Shown here: positions 8,976 to 18,014 of the stretch, in pieces
How the letters are laid out: each line of letters begins with the position of its first letter
Position numbering within the stretch: the stretch's first letter is position 1
The notes under the pieces: generated by a model
Seen by the model: the letters and a program-made list of their open reading frames with translations, nothing else
What the model was told of the DNA's origin: nothing
Database searches by the model: none
Assembly (NCBI RefSeq): GCF_003605435.1
Contig: NZ_QXQB01000002.1
Coordinates: forward strand, 124,001 to 188,000
Length of the DNA: 64,000 nt
Direction of reading: 5' to 3'
Origin: Paenibacillus pinisoli
GTDB taxonomy: Bacteria; Bacillota; Bacilli; Paenibacillales; Paenibacillaceae
Position numbers and translations under genes: made by a program

Positions 8976-11084
8976 CTATTGCCGTGTTGCCACGTTATTG
9001 TCCCCATTCTGCCCATTAACGCCGACTGAGTTGTCATTCGCCTCGTTCTGGTTCTGCGCCGACAGCTTCGCCTTAAGAGCTTTGTTCGGCGTTCCAGTCA
9101 GGCCGATCTCCGCATCGTACGCATCGAAGATCTGTCTGGCGATTGGGGCCGCGCCATAGCCGCCGAAGCCGCCGTCCGGCACGACTACCGCAACGGCAAG
9201 CTTAGGCTTGTCCGCCGGGGCATATGCGATAAATACGGCATTATTCGCACGGCGCTTGGACACTTCTTGCTCGGACGTACCCGTCTTCCGGTTGAACTTA
9301 TGCTCAAAGCCTTCAAAGCCCTGCACATCAACCTTGGACATTCCCGTCTCGATTTCCTTCCAGTACTTCTCCGGAATGTCGATCGTATTCAGAATCTCTG
9401 GCGTGTAGCCTTGGATCACATTGCCGTCGGCATCGCGAATCTCGTTCACGAATTGAGGCTTCACCCTCGCGCCGCGGTTCGCAAGCGTAGCAGCATACTG
9501 GGCAAGCTGAAGCGTCGTATAGCGGCCCTGCTGCCCGAAGGAAGCCTGGACAAGCGCAGACTGCGCACTCGCGCGCTCAGCCTCGCCGAAGTACTCGATG
9601 ACGCCGGCCGACTCGCCGGGCAGCCCGCTGCCCGTCAAGACGCCAAGGCCAAATTGCTTCATATAGTCGTCCCAGATCTCGACGCTGGACTTGCCGTTGA
9701 CCGGACCGCGCATATATAGCGCGTTGCCGACCATCGCCGCCATAAACGGGTTGGAGGATTTCTCAATCGCTTTCGCCCCGTCGATATAGCCGAACACCTT
9801 GCCTAGCGAGTTGCCGATCCGCACTTGGTGAGTGCCGGCACGGCCATAATAGAACGCGCCAGTATCATTGTAACGGGTCTCCGTCGTGAACAGGCCTTCA
9901 TTAAGCCCCAGCAGCACCGTGAGCGGCTTCATTGTAGAGCCAAGCGGCACAATGGAGGACGGATGGCGGTTCCGCTCCTCGGTTGTCTTGTACGGCCCGT
10001 ATACCGTGCGGATCGTGCCGTTAGACAGCACATAGCCGAAGTTCTCATAATCCTCCGGGCTGATGCGCCCGCCTGCCCAGATGTTCGGATCATAATCCGG
10101 CATGCTGGCCATGGCGACAACCTTGCCCGTATCGACTTCCATCGCTACCGCGAACCCAGTCTGAGCGTATTCCGCGCGTTCATACTTGTTCGGAGATGTG
10201 CGGATTTTCTCCAGATGGGTCATGATCGCTTCTTCCGTCCGCAGCTGGACGTCCTTGTTGATCGTCAAGTAAAGATCGGCGCCCTTCTCGGGATTCGTAA
10301 TGCGCATCGGCCCGATAATATGCTCCTGGTTATTAATTGGATAAGTCTTCAGGCCGTTCTTCCCGCGAAGGACATCCTGATACATAAACTCCAATCCGTC
10401 GAGGCCAACCTCTTCCTCTTCCAGGTATTTGAGCGTCGGGTCGGTCTCATTCATCTTGTCCTTATAGAAATCGATATCCTGGCGCACGCCCTTGTACTTC
10501 TTCAGATACCCGACAAGCTGCACCGCAATGGAATTCTGATCGTAATTGCGAACGCTCTCCTCCATGATCTCAATGCCGGTGAAATCCGACATATTCTCCA
10601 TAAAGTAAGCCACTTCTTCATTCGTTAGCCCCGACTTGATCCGTCTTGGCACGTACAGATAGTTGCGCTGGAAATTCAAATCCATCTGGCGGATAATATC
10701 GTCCACCGACATCTCCAGCTTAGGGTCGCCGAACTTCTGGAATACTTCCTCCAGCTTCTCGGCCGTCTCCTTGGCCGCCTCGTCATACTTCTTCGATCGC
10801 GTAGTTGGCTGAATGCTATAGTACAGCGACTGAGTCGAAGTAGAGTAAGCAATCGGATACCCGTTGGCATCATAAATATTGCCGCGAATCGGCGGAATCT
10901 GGTTTTTCCTAGTGCTCGTATCCACCCCAATCGCGCTTAGCTTCGGTCCTTCTACGAATTGCAGCACCGCCAGTCGGACGATGAGCAAGCTGAACAACGC
11001 AAATGTAATAAAGAAAAAAAAGTTCAAGCGGAATGTGAAATTCCGCCGGTTGTCAATTTCCCGCTTCTGGGAATCATCCTGCAT
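8976..11084 (-). CDS. Penicillin-binding protein 2 class B transpeptidase
   Basis: 702 residues: a short cytoplasmic tail, one membrane anchor (about residues 24-44), a PBP dimerisation domain with RGNIYDANG, then the transpeptidase with active-site PLGSTMKPL (SxxK), KSSNPF (SxN) and RKTGTSE (KTG). It makes peptide cross-links outside the membrane and resembles the PBP2/PbpA elongation class, although no rodA or mre gene is adjacent. An upstream GTG at 11093 overlaps the ribosome site, so the ATG at 11084, eight bases after GGGAG, is chosen. The C-terminus is Asn/Gly-rich and probably flexible. Confidence 0.9.
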   Translation of the reverse strand: MQDDSQKREIDNRRNFTFRLNFFFFITFALFSLLIVRLAVLQFVEGPKLSAIGVDTSTRKNQIPPIRGNIYDANGYPIAYSTSTQSLYYSIQPTTRSKKYDEAAKETAEKLEEVFQKFGDPKLEMSVDDIIRQMDLNFQRNYLYVPRRIKSGLTNEEVAYFMENMSDFTGIEIMEESVRNYDQNSIAVQLVGYLKKYKGVRQDIDFYKDKMNETDPTLKYLEEEEVGLDGLEFMYQDVLRGKNGLKTYPINNQEHIIGPMRITNPEKGADLYLTINKDVQLRTEEAIMTHLEKIRTSPNKYERAEYAQTGFAVAMEVDTGKVVAMASMPDYDPNIWAGGRISPEDYENFGYVLSNGTIRTVYGPYKTTEERNRHPSSIVPLGSTMKPLTVLLGLNEGLFTTETRYNDTGAFYYGRAGTHQVRIGNSLGKVFGYIDGAKAIEKSSNPFMAAMVGNALYMRGPVNGKSSVEIWDDYMKQFGLGVLTGSGLPGESAGVIEYFGEAERASAQSALVQASFGQQGRYTTLQLAQYAATLANRGARVKPQFVNEIRDADGNVIQGYTPEILNTIDIPEKYWKEIETGMSKVDVQGFEGFEHKFNRKTGTSEQEVSKRRANNAVFIAYAPADKPKLAVAVVVPDGGFGGYGAAPIARQIFDAYDAEIGLTGTPNKALKAKLSAQNQNEANDNSVGVNGQNGDNNVATRQ

Positions 11085-11126
11085 GTTATCCACTCCCTAC
11101 CCATGCAGGCGTGAGAAACCTGCAGG

Positions 11127-11609
11127 TTAACCGTTTTGCTTTGCCTGATCGATAAAGGTTTGGACAACACCGTCAATCGGGAAGGTAGCATATGGCGAGC
11201 CATGAACGGATACTTTCACTTCCGATGCTCCGACCTCGCCCTTCAGTTCGACGTTATTGGTTTTGACGGTATAGGTGCCATCCTCCTTGAGAACGTACTT
11301 TGCATCCTTGCCGTCCCCTACCATTGCATTAAGCGCTTCATCCTTCACATTGCCCATCACTTTCGAGCCGATATCCTTAACATCATCCATGACTTTCGTC
11401 CCGATATTCTTCACATCGTCCAGCGTATAACCGCTGTACAGCACAAGTCCGAGGACAAGCGCGGCAACGATGGCCCATTTCACCATTGTCTTCACAATCC
11501 GGATGACTAATAACAGCACAACCAGCGCAATGACCAGCACCACCCAGTTGTCTTTGAAAAACGTTGTCCATGTCTCCGTATCATACGATGTAAAATCCAA
11601 AAAACCCAT
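11127..11609 (-). CDS. Small membrane protein of unknown function
   Basis: 160 residues. Two hydrophobic segments (about 21-40 and 45-60) are followed by a repeated amphipathic stretch, KNIGTKVMDDVKDIGSKVM, and a hydrophilic C-terminal domain of about 60 residues ending near IDQAKQNG. I do not recognise the family. GGAGGGG lies six bases before the ATG at 11609. The gap to the PBP gene is 42 bases, so the two may be co-transcribed, which would suggest an envelope role by association only. Confidence 0.65.
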   Translation of the reverse strand: MGFLDFTSYDTETWTTFFKDNWVVLVIALVVLLLVIRIVKTMVKWAIVAALVLGLVLYSGYTLDDVKNIGTKVMDDVKDIGSKVMGNVKDEALNAMVGDGKDAKYVLKEDGTYTVKTNNVELKGEVGASEVKVSVHGSPYATFPIDGVVQTFIDQAKQNG

Positions 11610-11764
11610 TACGATCCCCTCCATTATATCTCGTACAAAACCCGATTACAAAATATTATAGCCTAGGAGAGTGGGGGCGTAAACGCTCTCTTCCAATACA
11701 GGCAGACATATCCTGTCCCATCTTTACGTACAAGTAGATAGAAGGGACCGAGCAAAGGAGATAT

Positions 11765-12940
11765 ATGCCCATGAAAACCGCTGTTTGGCTTTACTTGTTT
11801 TTGTTCGTCGCGTTCTTCGATCTGCACGCGCAATATCCGATTCTGACGCCGTTCGCCATCTCTATCGGCGCCGCGCCGTCCTTCATCGGATTGATGATGG
11901 GCATGTATTCGATCACCCATCTTCCAGGCAATCTTATTGCCGGATTCGGGGTAGACCGTTACGGCAGCCGCCTGTTCATCGTATTCAGCCTGCTTGCCGC
12001 AGGGGTGATTCTGCTCTTCCAGTCGAATGTGACGGACCCGTGGCATCTTCTGCTGCTTCGCTCCATCAGCGGCTTTGTGCTCGCTTTTCTGTCTCCTGCC
12101 TGCCTTGCGCTGCTCGCCCGGCTGACCGACGACCGGACCGAGCAAGGCAAGCTCATGGCTGGCAATGGACTTGTCCATACACTGGCCTCCGTCGTCTCGC
12201 CCGCAGCCGGCGCTTATCTGGTTGCGAAGATCGGGTTCTCCGTAGCCTTTACGATCTTAGGCTGGATTTTAGTCGTCACCGCCATATGCGCGCTTTTCTT
12301 CATCAAGGATATCAACCGGAAGCTGGACGTGAATAAATCGGCCGAGCATGGCGCGCAGCCTGCCGCACTGAAGAACAAGCAAGCGGAGCCGCTTCCGGCG
12401 TTGCCATGGCTTGTCTTCCTGCTGCCCGTCGGGCTCAGCTGCGCCCAAGGCATCCTCTCCTTCGAGCTGCCGCTTATGGCAAAGACGAAGGAGGCGATGA
12501 TGACGACAGGCCTATTATTCTCCGTCATCAGCATCGGCGCCTTAATAACGCTCAGCATGATGTTTCTTAACCGATTTCCCGCGTTCTACCGTACGCTAAT
12601 CGGGTCGGTATGCCTGGCACTGCTTTACTTTGGCCTTGCCGCCGATATGCCCCTGCCGCTGACGGTTATGCTGCTTGGGATCGGGATGGCGAAGGGCATC
12701 GTCTTGCCCGCTCTGTCTACGCTGCTCATCGAGCTGAGCGGTGGCGCTCGCTATGGCCGCACCTTCTCCATCCTGTCGATCGCTTTTTCCATAGGCGCTT
12801 TCCTCGGACCGATGCTGGCGGGACAGCTGCGCGGCCATGTATCGCCCTATTACATCGCCTTTCTAGGCCTCATGATTGGCCTTACCTTGCTGCCGTTCTA
12901 CCGAATACGTACGATTGCGCCAAACACCCATTTTTCTTAA
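11765..12940 (+). CDS. Major facilitator superfamily transporter
   Basis: 391 residues with 12 predicted helices. The MFS signature between helices 2 and 3 reads GFGVDRYGSR, and a central cytoplasmic loop (about 185-215) divides the halves. The substrate cannot be told; size and layout fit the drug/metabolite exporter type. AAAGGAG stands five bases before the ATG at 11765. A second ATG two codons on would also fit. It is a single gene facing away from the minus-strand genes to its left. Confidence 0.82.
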   Translation: MPMKTAVWLYLFLFVAFFDLHAQYPILTPFAISIGAAPSFIGLMMGMYSITHLPGNLIAGFGVDRYGSRLFIVFSLLAAGVILLFQSNVTDPWHLLLLRSISGFVLAFLSPACLALLARLTDDRTEQGKLMAGNGLVHTLASVVSPAAGAYLVAKIGFSVAFTILGWILVVTAICALFFIKDINRKLDVNKSAEHGAQPAALKNKQAEPLPALPWLVFLLPVGLSCAQGILSFELPLMAKTKEAMMTTGLLFSVISIGALITLSMMFLNRFPAFYRTLIGSVCLALLYFGLAADMPLPLTVMLLGIGMAKGIVLPALSTLLIELSGGARYGRTFSILSIAFSIGAFLGPMLAGQLRGHVSPYYIAFLGLMIGLTLLPFYRIRTIAPNTHFS

Positions 12941-13064
12941 TCTGGGTATATGCACAAGGCATTTGTCATCTCCGCTCATATGATACATTGTGTCAAGTGA
13001 CTACCGCAGCGCGAGAGCGGCACGGTTAGAGCCTTGACGTCGAATGAATGAGAGGGGTGACTCC

Positions 13065-13175
13065 ATGGGAGGCGTAGATCACAGAGGCTTTGGACACCAC
13101 CACAACAACGTAGGCACAATTCTCGTATTGTTCATACTGCTCGTAATTATTGTGTGTGCAGGTTTTTGGTGGTAA
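13065..13175 (+). CDS. YjcZ-like sporulation peptide (36 aa)
   Basis: The frame encodes 36 residues: a Gly/His-rich start (MGGVDHRGFGHHHNN) followed by one membrane helix rich in Val, Leu and Ile and ending in GFWW. This is the layout of the YjcZ/SscA group of short peptides found in spore formers, several of which are associated with spore coat assembly. AGAGGGGTGA stands four bases upstream of the ATG. A terminator follows directly. The His cluster is unusual for the group. Confidence 0.7.
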   Translation: MGGVDHRGFGHHHNNVGTILVLFILLVIIVCAGFWW

Positions 13176-13191
13176 ACCATAGCATGGAAGC

Positions 13192-13224
13192 AGCGGCCCG
13201 CAAGTCGGGCCGTTTTGCTTTTTA
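13192..13224 (+). terminator. Rho-independent terminator after the YjcZ-like gene
   Basis: CGGCCCG and CGGGCCG form a stem with a short CAAGT-type loop, followed by TTTTGCTTTTT. Confidence 0.85.
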
Positions 13225-13271
13225 TTCCGGAGCTTGCGATGGTACACTATAGTGGAACAGGAGGTCTGGAC

Positions 13272-13643
13272 ATGGAATACGCCATCGTAGTGGAAGGAAA
13301 AAACGACCGGAGCAAGCTGAGGAGAGTATTAAAGGATGATGTAGGCATCTACTGCACATACGGCACGCCGGGAACGGATCAACTGGAGAAGCTGCGCAAG
13401 GAAATCGGAGAGCTTGCCGTCTATATTTTTACGGACAATGACTCGTCGGGCAAGCGTATCCGCGGAATGCTGCGAGATGTGTTCCCTGACGCAGAGCACA
13501 TCTACACTCGCCGCGGCTATGCAGGCGTGGAGCATACTCCAGAAGAATATTTGATTCAGCAATTAGAAAAAGCGGGACTCGATGCGCATATTATGTATCC
13601 TGCGCCCGATCCCGCTTCCAGATGGGTAAAAGATGAATTCTAG
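13272..13643 (+). CDS. TOPRIM domain protein, RNase M5/primase-like
   Basis: 123 residues that are essentially a lone TOPRIM fold: the catalytic Glu in AIVVEGKNDRSKL at residue 8 and the acidic pair in VYIFTDNDSSGKRIR. RNase M5 (RnmV) and primase use the same fold to handle nucleic acid phosphodiesters. This protein is shorter than RnmV (about 185) and its substrate is unknown. The ATG at 13272 has GGAGG seven bases upstream; a longer frame from 13215 lacks one. Its stop overlaps the convergent SCO gene stop in the tetranucleotide CTAG. Confidence 0.75.
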   Translation: MEYAIVVEGKNDRSKLRRVLKDDVGIYCTYGTPGTDQLEKLRKEIGELAVYIFTDNDSSGKRIRGMLRDVFPDAEHIYTRRGYAGVEHTPEEYLIQQLEKAGLDAHIMYPAPDPASRWVKDEF

Positions 13644-14248
13644 AGCAGCTTGTTGATCTGCTGAACGATATATTCCGGTGTCAGTTCTTCGTCATTGCCG
13701 TTGATCCATTCGCGGATCTGGCCATTCTGGTCTACCAGCGTAATGACGTTGAAGTGCGCGAATGTATTTTCTTTCTCTACTTTGATGACGCCGACTTCGA
13801 AGTCGCGGGCAAGCTGAATGGTTGCATCCTCTTCTCCGCGAAGGAAATGCCAGCCTTCCATATCCGCCGAGGTGCGCTCCGCGAACTGTCTGATCGCCTC
13901 CGGCGTGTCCCGCTCCGGATCGAACGTAATCGAGATTAGCTCCACCTTATCGCCAAGCGTTCCCTGCGCCTTCAGCATGTCCTGAGCCTGGCCCAGCATA
14001 AAGGTCGTAGGCGGGCATACATCCGGACAGTTGGCAAAGTAGAAGTAGACGATGCGAACCTTGCCATTCGTCGATTCCAGCGAGACCGGCTTGCCGTCGA
14101 TATCGTTCATCTCGAAAGCTGGGGCTGCCTGAAGCACCGGCAGGGGTTCCGCTTTCTTAGGTCCATACATAATCAATAAATAAATGCCCATTGCCGCACA
14201 CAAGGCCAGCACGGCGATTTTGAAGCTGTGTTTGCGCAGAAAACTCAT
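13640..14248 (-). CDS. SCO1/SenC family copper protein for cytochrome oxidase
   Basis: 202 residues. An N-terminal membrane anchor (about 8-27) is followed by a thioredoxin fold with the copper-binding CPDVC motif and the distal His in FAHFNV. SCO proteins deliver or reduce copper at the CuA site of cytochrome c oxidase, outside the membrane. The ATG at 14248 has GGGGGAGAGG eight bases upstream. It lies 49 bases after ctaB on the same strand, and both genes serve oxidase maturation, which supports one operon. Confidence 0.88.
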   Translation of the reverse strand: MSFLRKHSFKIAVLALCAAMGIYLLIMYGPKKAEPLPVLQAAPAFEMNDIDGKPVSLESTNGKVRIVYFYFANCPDVCPPTTFMLGQAQDMLKAQGTLGDKVELISITFDPERDTPEAIRQFAERTSADMEGWHFLRGEEDATIQLARDFEVGVIKVEKENTFAHFNVITLVDQNGQIREWINGNDEELTPEYIVQQINKLL

Positions 14249-14297
14249 CGTTTTGTCCTCTCCCCCGTTGGTCCCCATATACCCGATCCTGCAGAGA

Positions 14298-15155
14298 TTA
14301 TGCAGAAGTTGTATTTGCAATCATGGCAATAAAGACGACCATCAAATAATTAACCGAAATTAAAAAGTTGACCTTTGCCCATTTGTCCGTGTCCTTGGCC
14401 TTCATGCCCTGCAGCGTATGAACTAGCCATACGAGGCTGAGCACGACGGATATGATGAGAAAATAAATGCCTGCATAGCCGTACCAATAGAGCAAAACAA
14501 CGGATGGCAGCAGCAGCAGAACATAAGGAATCATCTGCAGCTTCGTCCGCTTCACGCCCTTCACGACAGGCAGCAGCGGGAAGCCGGCTTCCCGGTATTC
14601 CTCCACACGGCGGATCGCAAGCGACCAGAAGTGGGCCGGCTGCCACAGGAACAGCAGCGCGAACAGTATCCATGCGCCGGCATCAACCTCGCCGGTAACG
14701 GCACAGTAGCCGATAGCCGGAGGCATGGCGCCCGAGATGCCTCCGATGGAGGTACTCCATGTCGACGTCCGCTTCAGCCACATCGTATAAATCACAATGT
14801 AGACGAACCATCCCAGCAATCCCAGCCAACCCGTAATCGGGTTAACCATAAGAAATAGTACCGCAATGCCAGTTATACCAAGAATAAGGCCGTACGCCAG
14901 AACGGCAGACGGCTTCATTCTGCCCATCGGCAGTGTGCGGTTTCTAGTGCGTTCCATCTTCTGATCCAGTTCGCGGTCCCAGTAATTATTCACGACGGTA
15001 GCCGAAGCCATCGTCAGAGTGGAGCCAATCAGCATCCATATCATGAGCGCGATATCAATATCCCACTTCGAAGCTACCCAAAAACCGCCAAGCGCAGCGA
15101 ACATATTCAATCGAAGGAGCCGCGGTTTTGTTAAAGCAATCAAGTCCTTCAGCAC
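14298..15155 (-). CDS. ctaB: Protoheme IX farnesyltransferase (heme O synthase)
   Basis: 285 residues with nine or so helices of the UbiA prenyltransferase family. The first Asp-rich substrate motif is NNYWDRELDQKMERTRNRT. The second loop, HFWSLAIRRVEEYREAGFP, is diagnostic of the heme O synthase branch. It converts heme B to heme O for the terminal oxidase. The start is a GTG at 15155 with GGGAGG eight bases upstream. Neither ctaA nor the oxidase subunit genes are in the window. Confidence 0.92.
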   Translation of the reverse strand: MLKDLIALTKPRLLRLNMFAALGGFWVASKWDIDIALMIWMLIGSTLTMASATVVNNYWDRELDQKMERTRNRTLPMGRMKPSAVLAYGLILGITGIAVLFLMVNPITGWLGLLGWFVYIVIYTMWLKRTSTWSTSIGGISGAMPPAIGYCAVTGEVDAGAWILFALLFLWQPAHFWSLAIRRVEEYREAGFPLLPVVKGVKRTKLQMIPYVLLLLPSVVLLYWYGYAGIYFLIISVVLSLVWLVHTLQGMKAKDTDKWAKVNFLISVNYLMVVFIAMIANTTSA

Positions 15156-15712
15156 AAAGCTAGCCTCCCGAGTTATGCGACGAGACGCGCCGTGCGCGTC
15201 TATCTTTCATTAATGAACCGAATCTTATCATACCGAAAAAAGCGAGCGGTGACAACGTTCGCGCCCCTTGTTCATGAATTCGACACTCAAAATGTGACAA
15301 TTCATTTGTATTTCAGCTGGAACCATTCTACTCGCCTATCCATACAATAACCATGTGGCAAACGCCTATCAGATTACGACGAATTTGAAGGGATGTGAGT
15401 CCGTTCCACTACGGCTGTAATCAAAGCAAACGCGGATCAGGCCAGAATGCCCGCAAGACTAATTGGCCCGAAGCCGAGGACGATGTCGGCTCGGCATGCT
15501 GATGGTCGGCGATGCCTGCGTCAATCGTTTCCGCGTCATATGCCTTGATTTCCAAAACATACGCTCCATCTCCGCAGGCGGCCTGTCAAAGCAGCGGCTT
15601 TGAGGCCATTACAAAGCGCTGCTTCTACATTCCGACTGCAGCCGACTGTCCTTCTGTTATTAGTGTTGTCGAGTTCTTCCATTCTTAACGATTGAAAGCG
15701 AGGATTAGCAGT
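15156..15712. other. Long intergenic stretch with an uncertain ORF remnant
   Basis: This 557-base gap separates ctaB and gerQ, which point away from each other, so it should hold both promoters. On the minus strand 15421-15585 is a 54-codon stop-to-stop frame with ordinary codon usage (reading for example VLEIKAYDAETIDAGIADH), but no start codon with a ribosome site. It may be a gene remnant or chance. No clear RNA element was identified. Confidence 0.4.
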
Positions 15713-16225
15713 ATGTCAAATTACGGTTACAAGCAGCAAGTCAGCATGGCCAATGTTGGACCCAATATGGGCTACGGAGCTGCCGCATACGGATATGGAG
15801 CGGGATACGGTGGCGGCTATGCGCAGCCATACGCCCAGCAAGCGGCCGTCTCCAATTATACGGCTGCCAGCACAATGCCGCCGACTGTTCCCAGCGGCTC
15901 GTTCATCACGCCCAGCGGCGGCAATGTTGTAACAGTACCCGGCAATGAAGAATCATACGTCGAGAACATTTTGCGGCTGAACCGGGGCAAAATCGGCACC
16001 TTCTACATGACGTATGAGAATAACCGCGAATGGAATGCAAAAATATTCAAAGGCAGAATCGAAGCGGCTGGACGCGACCACATTATTATCAGCGACCCCA
16101 ATACTGGCATGCGCTACCTTCTGCTGATGCTTAACCTGGATTATGTAACCTTCGACGAGCCGATCAAATATGAATACCCGTTCCAAGGCGGCACGATTAC
16201 CGAAGTTTCCCCTGTCAGCGAATAA
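15713..16225 (+). CDS. gerQ: Spore coat protein GerQ
   Basis: 170 residues. The N-terminal third is Gly/Tyr/Ala/Gln-rich low complexity, a region suited to transglutaminase cross-linking. The conserved C-terminal half carries VENILRLNRGKIGTFYMT, EAAGRDHIIISDPNTGMRY and LLLMLNLDYVTFDEPI, which match GerQ closely. In B. subtilis GerQ is a coat protein cross-linked by Tgl and needed for the cortex lytic enzyme CwlJ to localise. The ATG at 15713 lies nine bases after GAGG; an in-frame TTG at 15692 has no ribosome site. No cwlJ gene is adjacent here. Confidence 0.9.
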   Translation: MSNYGYKQQVSMANVGPNMGYGAAAYGYGAGYGGGYAQPYAQQAAVSNYTAASTMPPTVPSGSFITPSGGNVVTVPGNEESYVENILRLNRGKIGTFYMTYENNREWNAKIFKGRIEAAGRDHIIISDPNTGMRYLLLMLNLDYVTFDEPIKYEYPFQGGTITEVSPVSE

Positions 16226-16228
16226 CCC

Positions 16229-16525
16229 CTATTGCTTGCTGGATGCAACCGGCTTGAACGTCCAGACATGCAGCTTTGCCGGCCCCCCCGCAATCCAGCT
16301 TGAAAGCGCGAACCAAGGAGAACGTTCGCTCAAACGTTCCTCCTTGACGCGCAGGGCATGCTCCTCATCCCGGCAGCTCCAAACCTCCACGAACAACGAC
16401 GGCTGGTCCGTTCCTTCATATACATGGACAAGCTCTGCCTCCTGCAAGCGAAGCTTGTCCACCTCCAATAAATAATCTTCCCTATAGTCCGGCTGGATCT
16501 TATATTCTGCAAAACAAATGTACAT
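16229..16525 (-). CDS. Conserved hypothetical protein, possible ferredoxin-like fold
   Basis: 98 residues with no signal or membrane segment. The order strand-helix-strand-strand (ICFAEYKIQP, DYLLEVDKLR, ELVHVYEG, PSLFVEVWSC) suggests the dimeric alpha/beta barrel fold seen in monooxygenase-like small proteins. This is a guess from the pattern, and the function is unknown. GAGGAG precedes the ATG by a longish 11 bases. Its stop is three bases from the convergent gerQ stop. Confidence 0.6.
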   Translation of the reverse strand: MYICFAEYKIQPDYREDYLLEVDKLRLQEAELVHVYEGTDQPSLFVEVWSCRDEEHALRVKEERLSERSPWFALSSWIAGGPAKLHVWTFKPVASSKQ

Positions 16526-16618
16526 TTGGCGCGAGTCTCCTCTCGATTCAATTGATAAAGTTCCCCTGCTTCGCCGATACTACGCTTAACATTCACTTTA
16601 ATCAGGGGGGCACAACTT

Positions 16619-17605
16619 ATGGATACTGGAACGCATCTTGTCATGGGCATTGGACTCGCCGGCCTAGCCATGGTCGATCCCGTGGTAGCTGCCAGCCCGG
16701 CTGTGCATACCGCGGTGCTAGTCGGCACAATTGCCGGTTCCCAAGCACCGGATCTGGACAATTTGCTGCGGCTTAGAGGCAATGCCTGCTATATCCGCAA
16801 TCATCGGGGAATGTCGCATTCGCTTCCCGCTGTGCTGCTCTGGACAATCGCCATTACCGGACTGCTTCAGCTCCTGTATAGAGGAAGCCTGCCATGGCTC
16901 CATGTAGGCGGCTGGGTACTCTTGGCGGTAGCCGTCCATGTCTTCACCGATCTGTTCAACGCTTACGGCACACAAGCGATGCGTCCGTTCAACGAGAAAT
17001 GGATATCATGGAATATTATCCATATCTTCGATCCCGTCATCTTTACGGTACATCTCATAGCCATTTTACTGTGGGCCGCAGGTCTCGTAAATCCCGCCGT
17101 GCTGTTCCCGCTTATGTACCTGCTTCTCGTCGTCTATTATGTATGGCGAACCTTCACTGCCCGTCAAATTGTGCGCAAGCTGCCGAGTCTTGATCGCAAT
17201 TACCACCCAAGCGATAGCTATATCGCCATTCCGACCATTTCGCAATCCATCTGGAACGTTGTCAAGCAATCGGAGGACGACACCTTCCATATCGGCAATT
17301 TGCGAGGCGGCCAGCTTAAGTGGCTGGACAAGACCCGGTGCTCAAGCCATCCGGCTGTGGATAAATCCAAAAACGATCCCGCCATTCGCTCCTTCCTGTA
17401 TTTCACCAATTTCGCCTGCGCGGATGTGAAGGAACATAGCTGGGGATATGAGGTTCGCTGGGCAGATGTCCGATATCGCCATCGCAAGCAATATCCGTTC
17501 GTCGGCGTGCTGATGATGAACAAGCAATATGAAACGGTGGGATCATATGTAGGGTGGCTCAGCGATGAACGGTTGATGAAAAGGCTGCGAATGGATACGT
17601 ATTGA
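16619..17605 (+). CDS. YfhP-like membrane-bound metal-dependent hydrolase
   Basis: 328 residues. The N-terminus reads THLVMGIGLAGL, with the metal-ligand pattern continuing in GSQAPDLDNLLRLRG, NHRGMSHSLP and HVFTDLFNAYGT. These His and Asp motifs define the YdjM/YfhP (DUF457) family of inner-membrane hydrolases. Four or five helices lie in the first 190 residues, followed by a soluble C-terminal domain of about 130 residues. Length and layout match B. subtilis YfhP. The substrate is unknown. GGGGGG precedes the ATG by eight bases. Confidence 0.8.
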   Translation: MDTGTHLVMGIGLAGLAMVDPVVAASPAVHTAVLVGTIAGSQAPDLDNLLRLRGNACYIRNHRGMSHSLPAVLLWTIAITGLLQLLYRGSLPWLHVGGWVLLAVAVHVFTDLFNAYGTQAMRPFNEKWISWNIIHIFDPVIFTVHLIAILLWAAGLVNPAVLFPLMYLLLVVYYVWRTFTARQIVRKLPSLDRNYHPSDSYIAIPTISQSIWNVVKQSEDDTFHIGNLRGGQLKWLDKTRCSSHPAVDKSKNDPAIRSFLYFTNFACADVKEHSWGYEVRWADVRYRHRKQYPFVGVLMMNKQYETVGSYVGWLSDERLMKRLRMDTY

Positions 17606-17619
17606 CATTGACGGAGCGG

Positions 17620-17658
17620 AGCCCCTTCCTGCACAATGGGAAGGGGCTTGTTTTTTTG
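17620..17658 (+). terminator. Rho-independent terminator after the yfhP-like gene
   Basis: AGCCCCTTCC and GGAAGGGGCT form a ten-pair stem followed by TTGTTTTTTT. Confidence 0.88.
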
Positions 17659-17671
17659 TGCTTCGCTTCAT

Positions 17672-17706
17672 AAATTAAAGAAGCCCAAGGTTCCCCTTGG
17701 ACTTCG
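17672..17706 (-). terminator. Rho-independent terminator after the SASP gene
   Basis: On the minus strand GTCCAAGG pairs with CCTTGGGC across a GGAA loop, followed by TTCTTTAATTT. It lies back to back with the plus-strand terminator. Confidence 0.75.
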
Positions 17707-17739
17707 ATGGTTGATGCATCAGTTGTGTATGAGAAGCGA

Positions 17740-17958
17740 TTAGCGGATACCGCCAGACAGTTGTTGCTCAGCGATTTGAACCAGCTTCTTCGTGATGTAT
17801 CCACCAAGCGAACCAGCGTCGCGTGTCGATACGTTGCCATAGTAGCCATCAGCTGGAATTTGTACACCCAGCTCTTGTGCTGCCTCAAGTTTCATTTGTT
17901 GCAGCGCTTGATTAGCTTGTGGGACAATGAGTTGGTTACTTCTGTTTCTGCTGCTCAT
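17740..17958 (-). CDS. Alpha/beta-type small acid-soluble spore protein
   Basis: 72 residues. The germination protease site region KLEAAQELGV and the conserved C-terminal segment TRDAGSLGGYITKKLVQIAEQ are diagnostic of alpha/beta-type SASPs. These saturate spore DNA in the forespore, protect it from UV and heat, and are degraded on germination. AAAGGAG stands eight bases before the ATG at 17958; a frame extending upstream to 18003 lacks a site. A forespore-type promoter lies upstream. Confidence 0.93.
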   Translation of the reverse strand: MSSRNRSNQLIVPQANQALQQMKLEAAQELGVQIPADGYYGNVSTRDAGSLGGYITKKLVQIAEQQLSGGIR

Positions 17959-18014
17959 AGGGATATCTCCTTTCGTCCTCTGCACGTTGTGTGTGTGTTG
18001 CAAGCTTGCAAGGT

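Noticed and set aside
15390..15455. Partial likeness to a cobalamin riboswitch core (GTGAGTCC, CTGTAATC, GCCAGAATGCC in order)
   Set aside because: Conserved parts of the core and the P7-P12 region are missing, the motifs diverge from consensus, and the downstream gene is gerQ, not a B12 gene.
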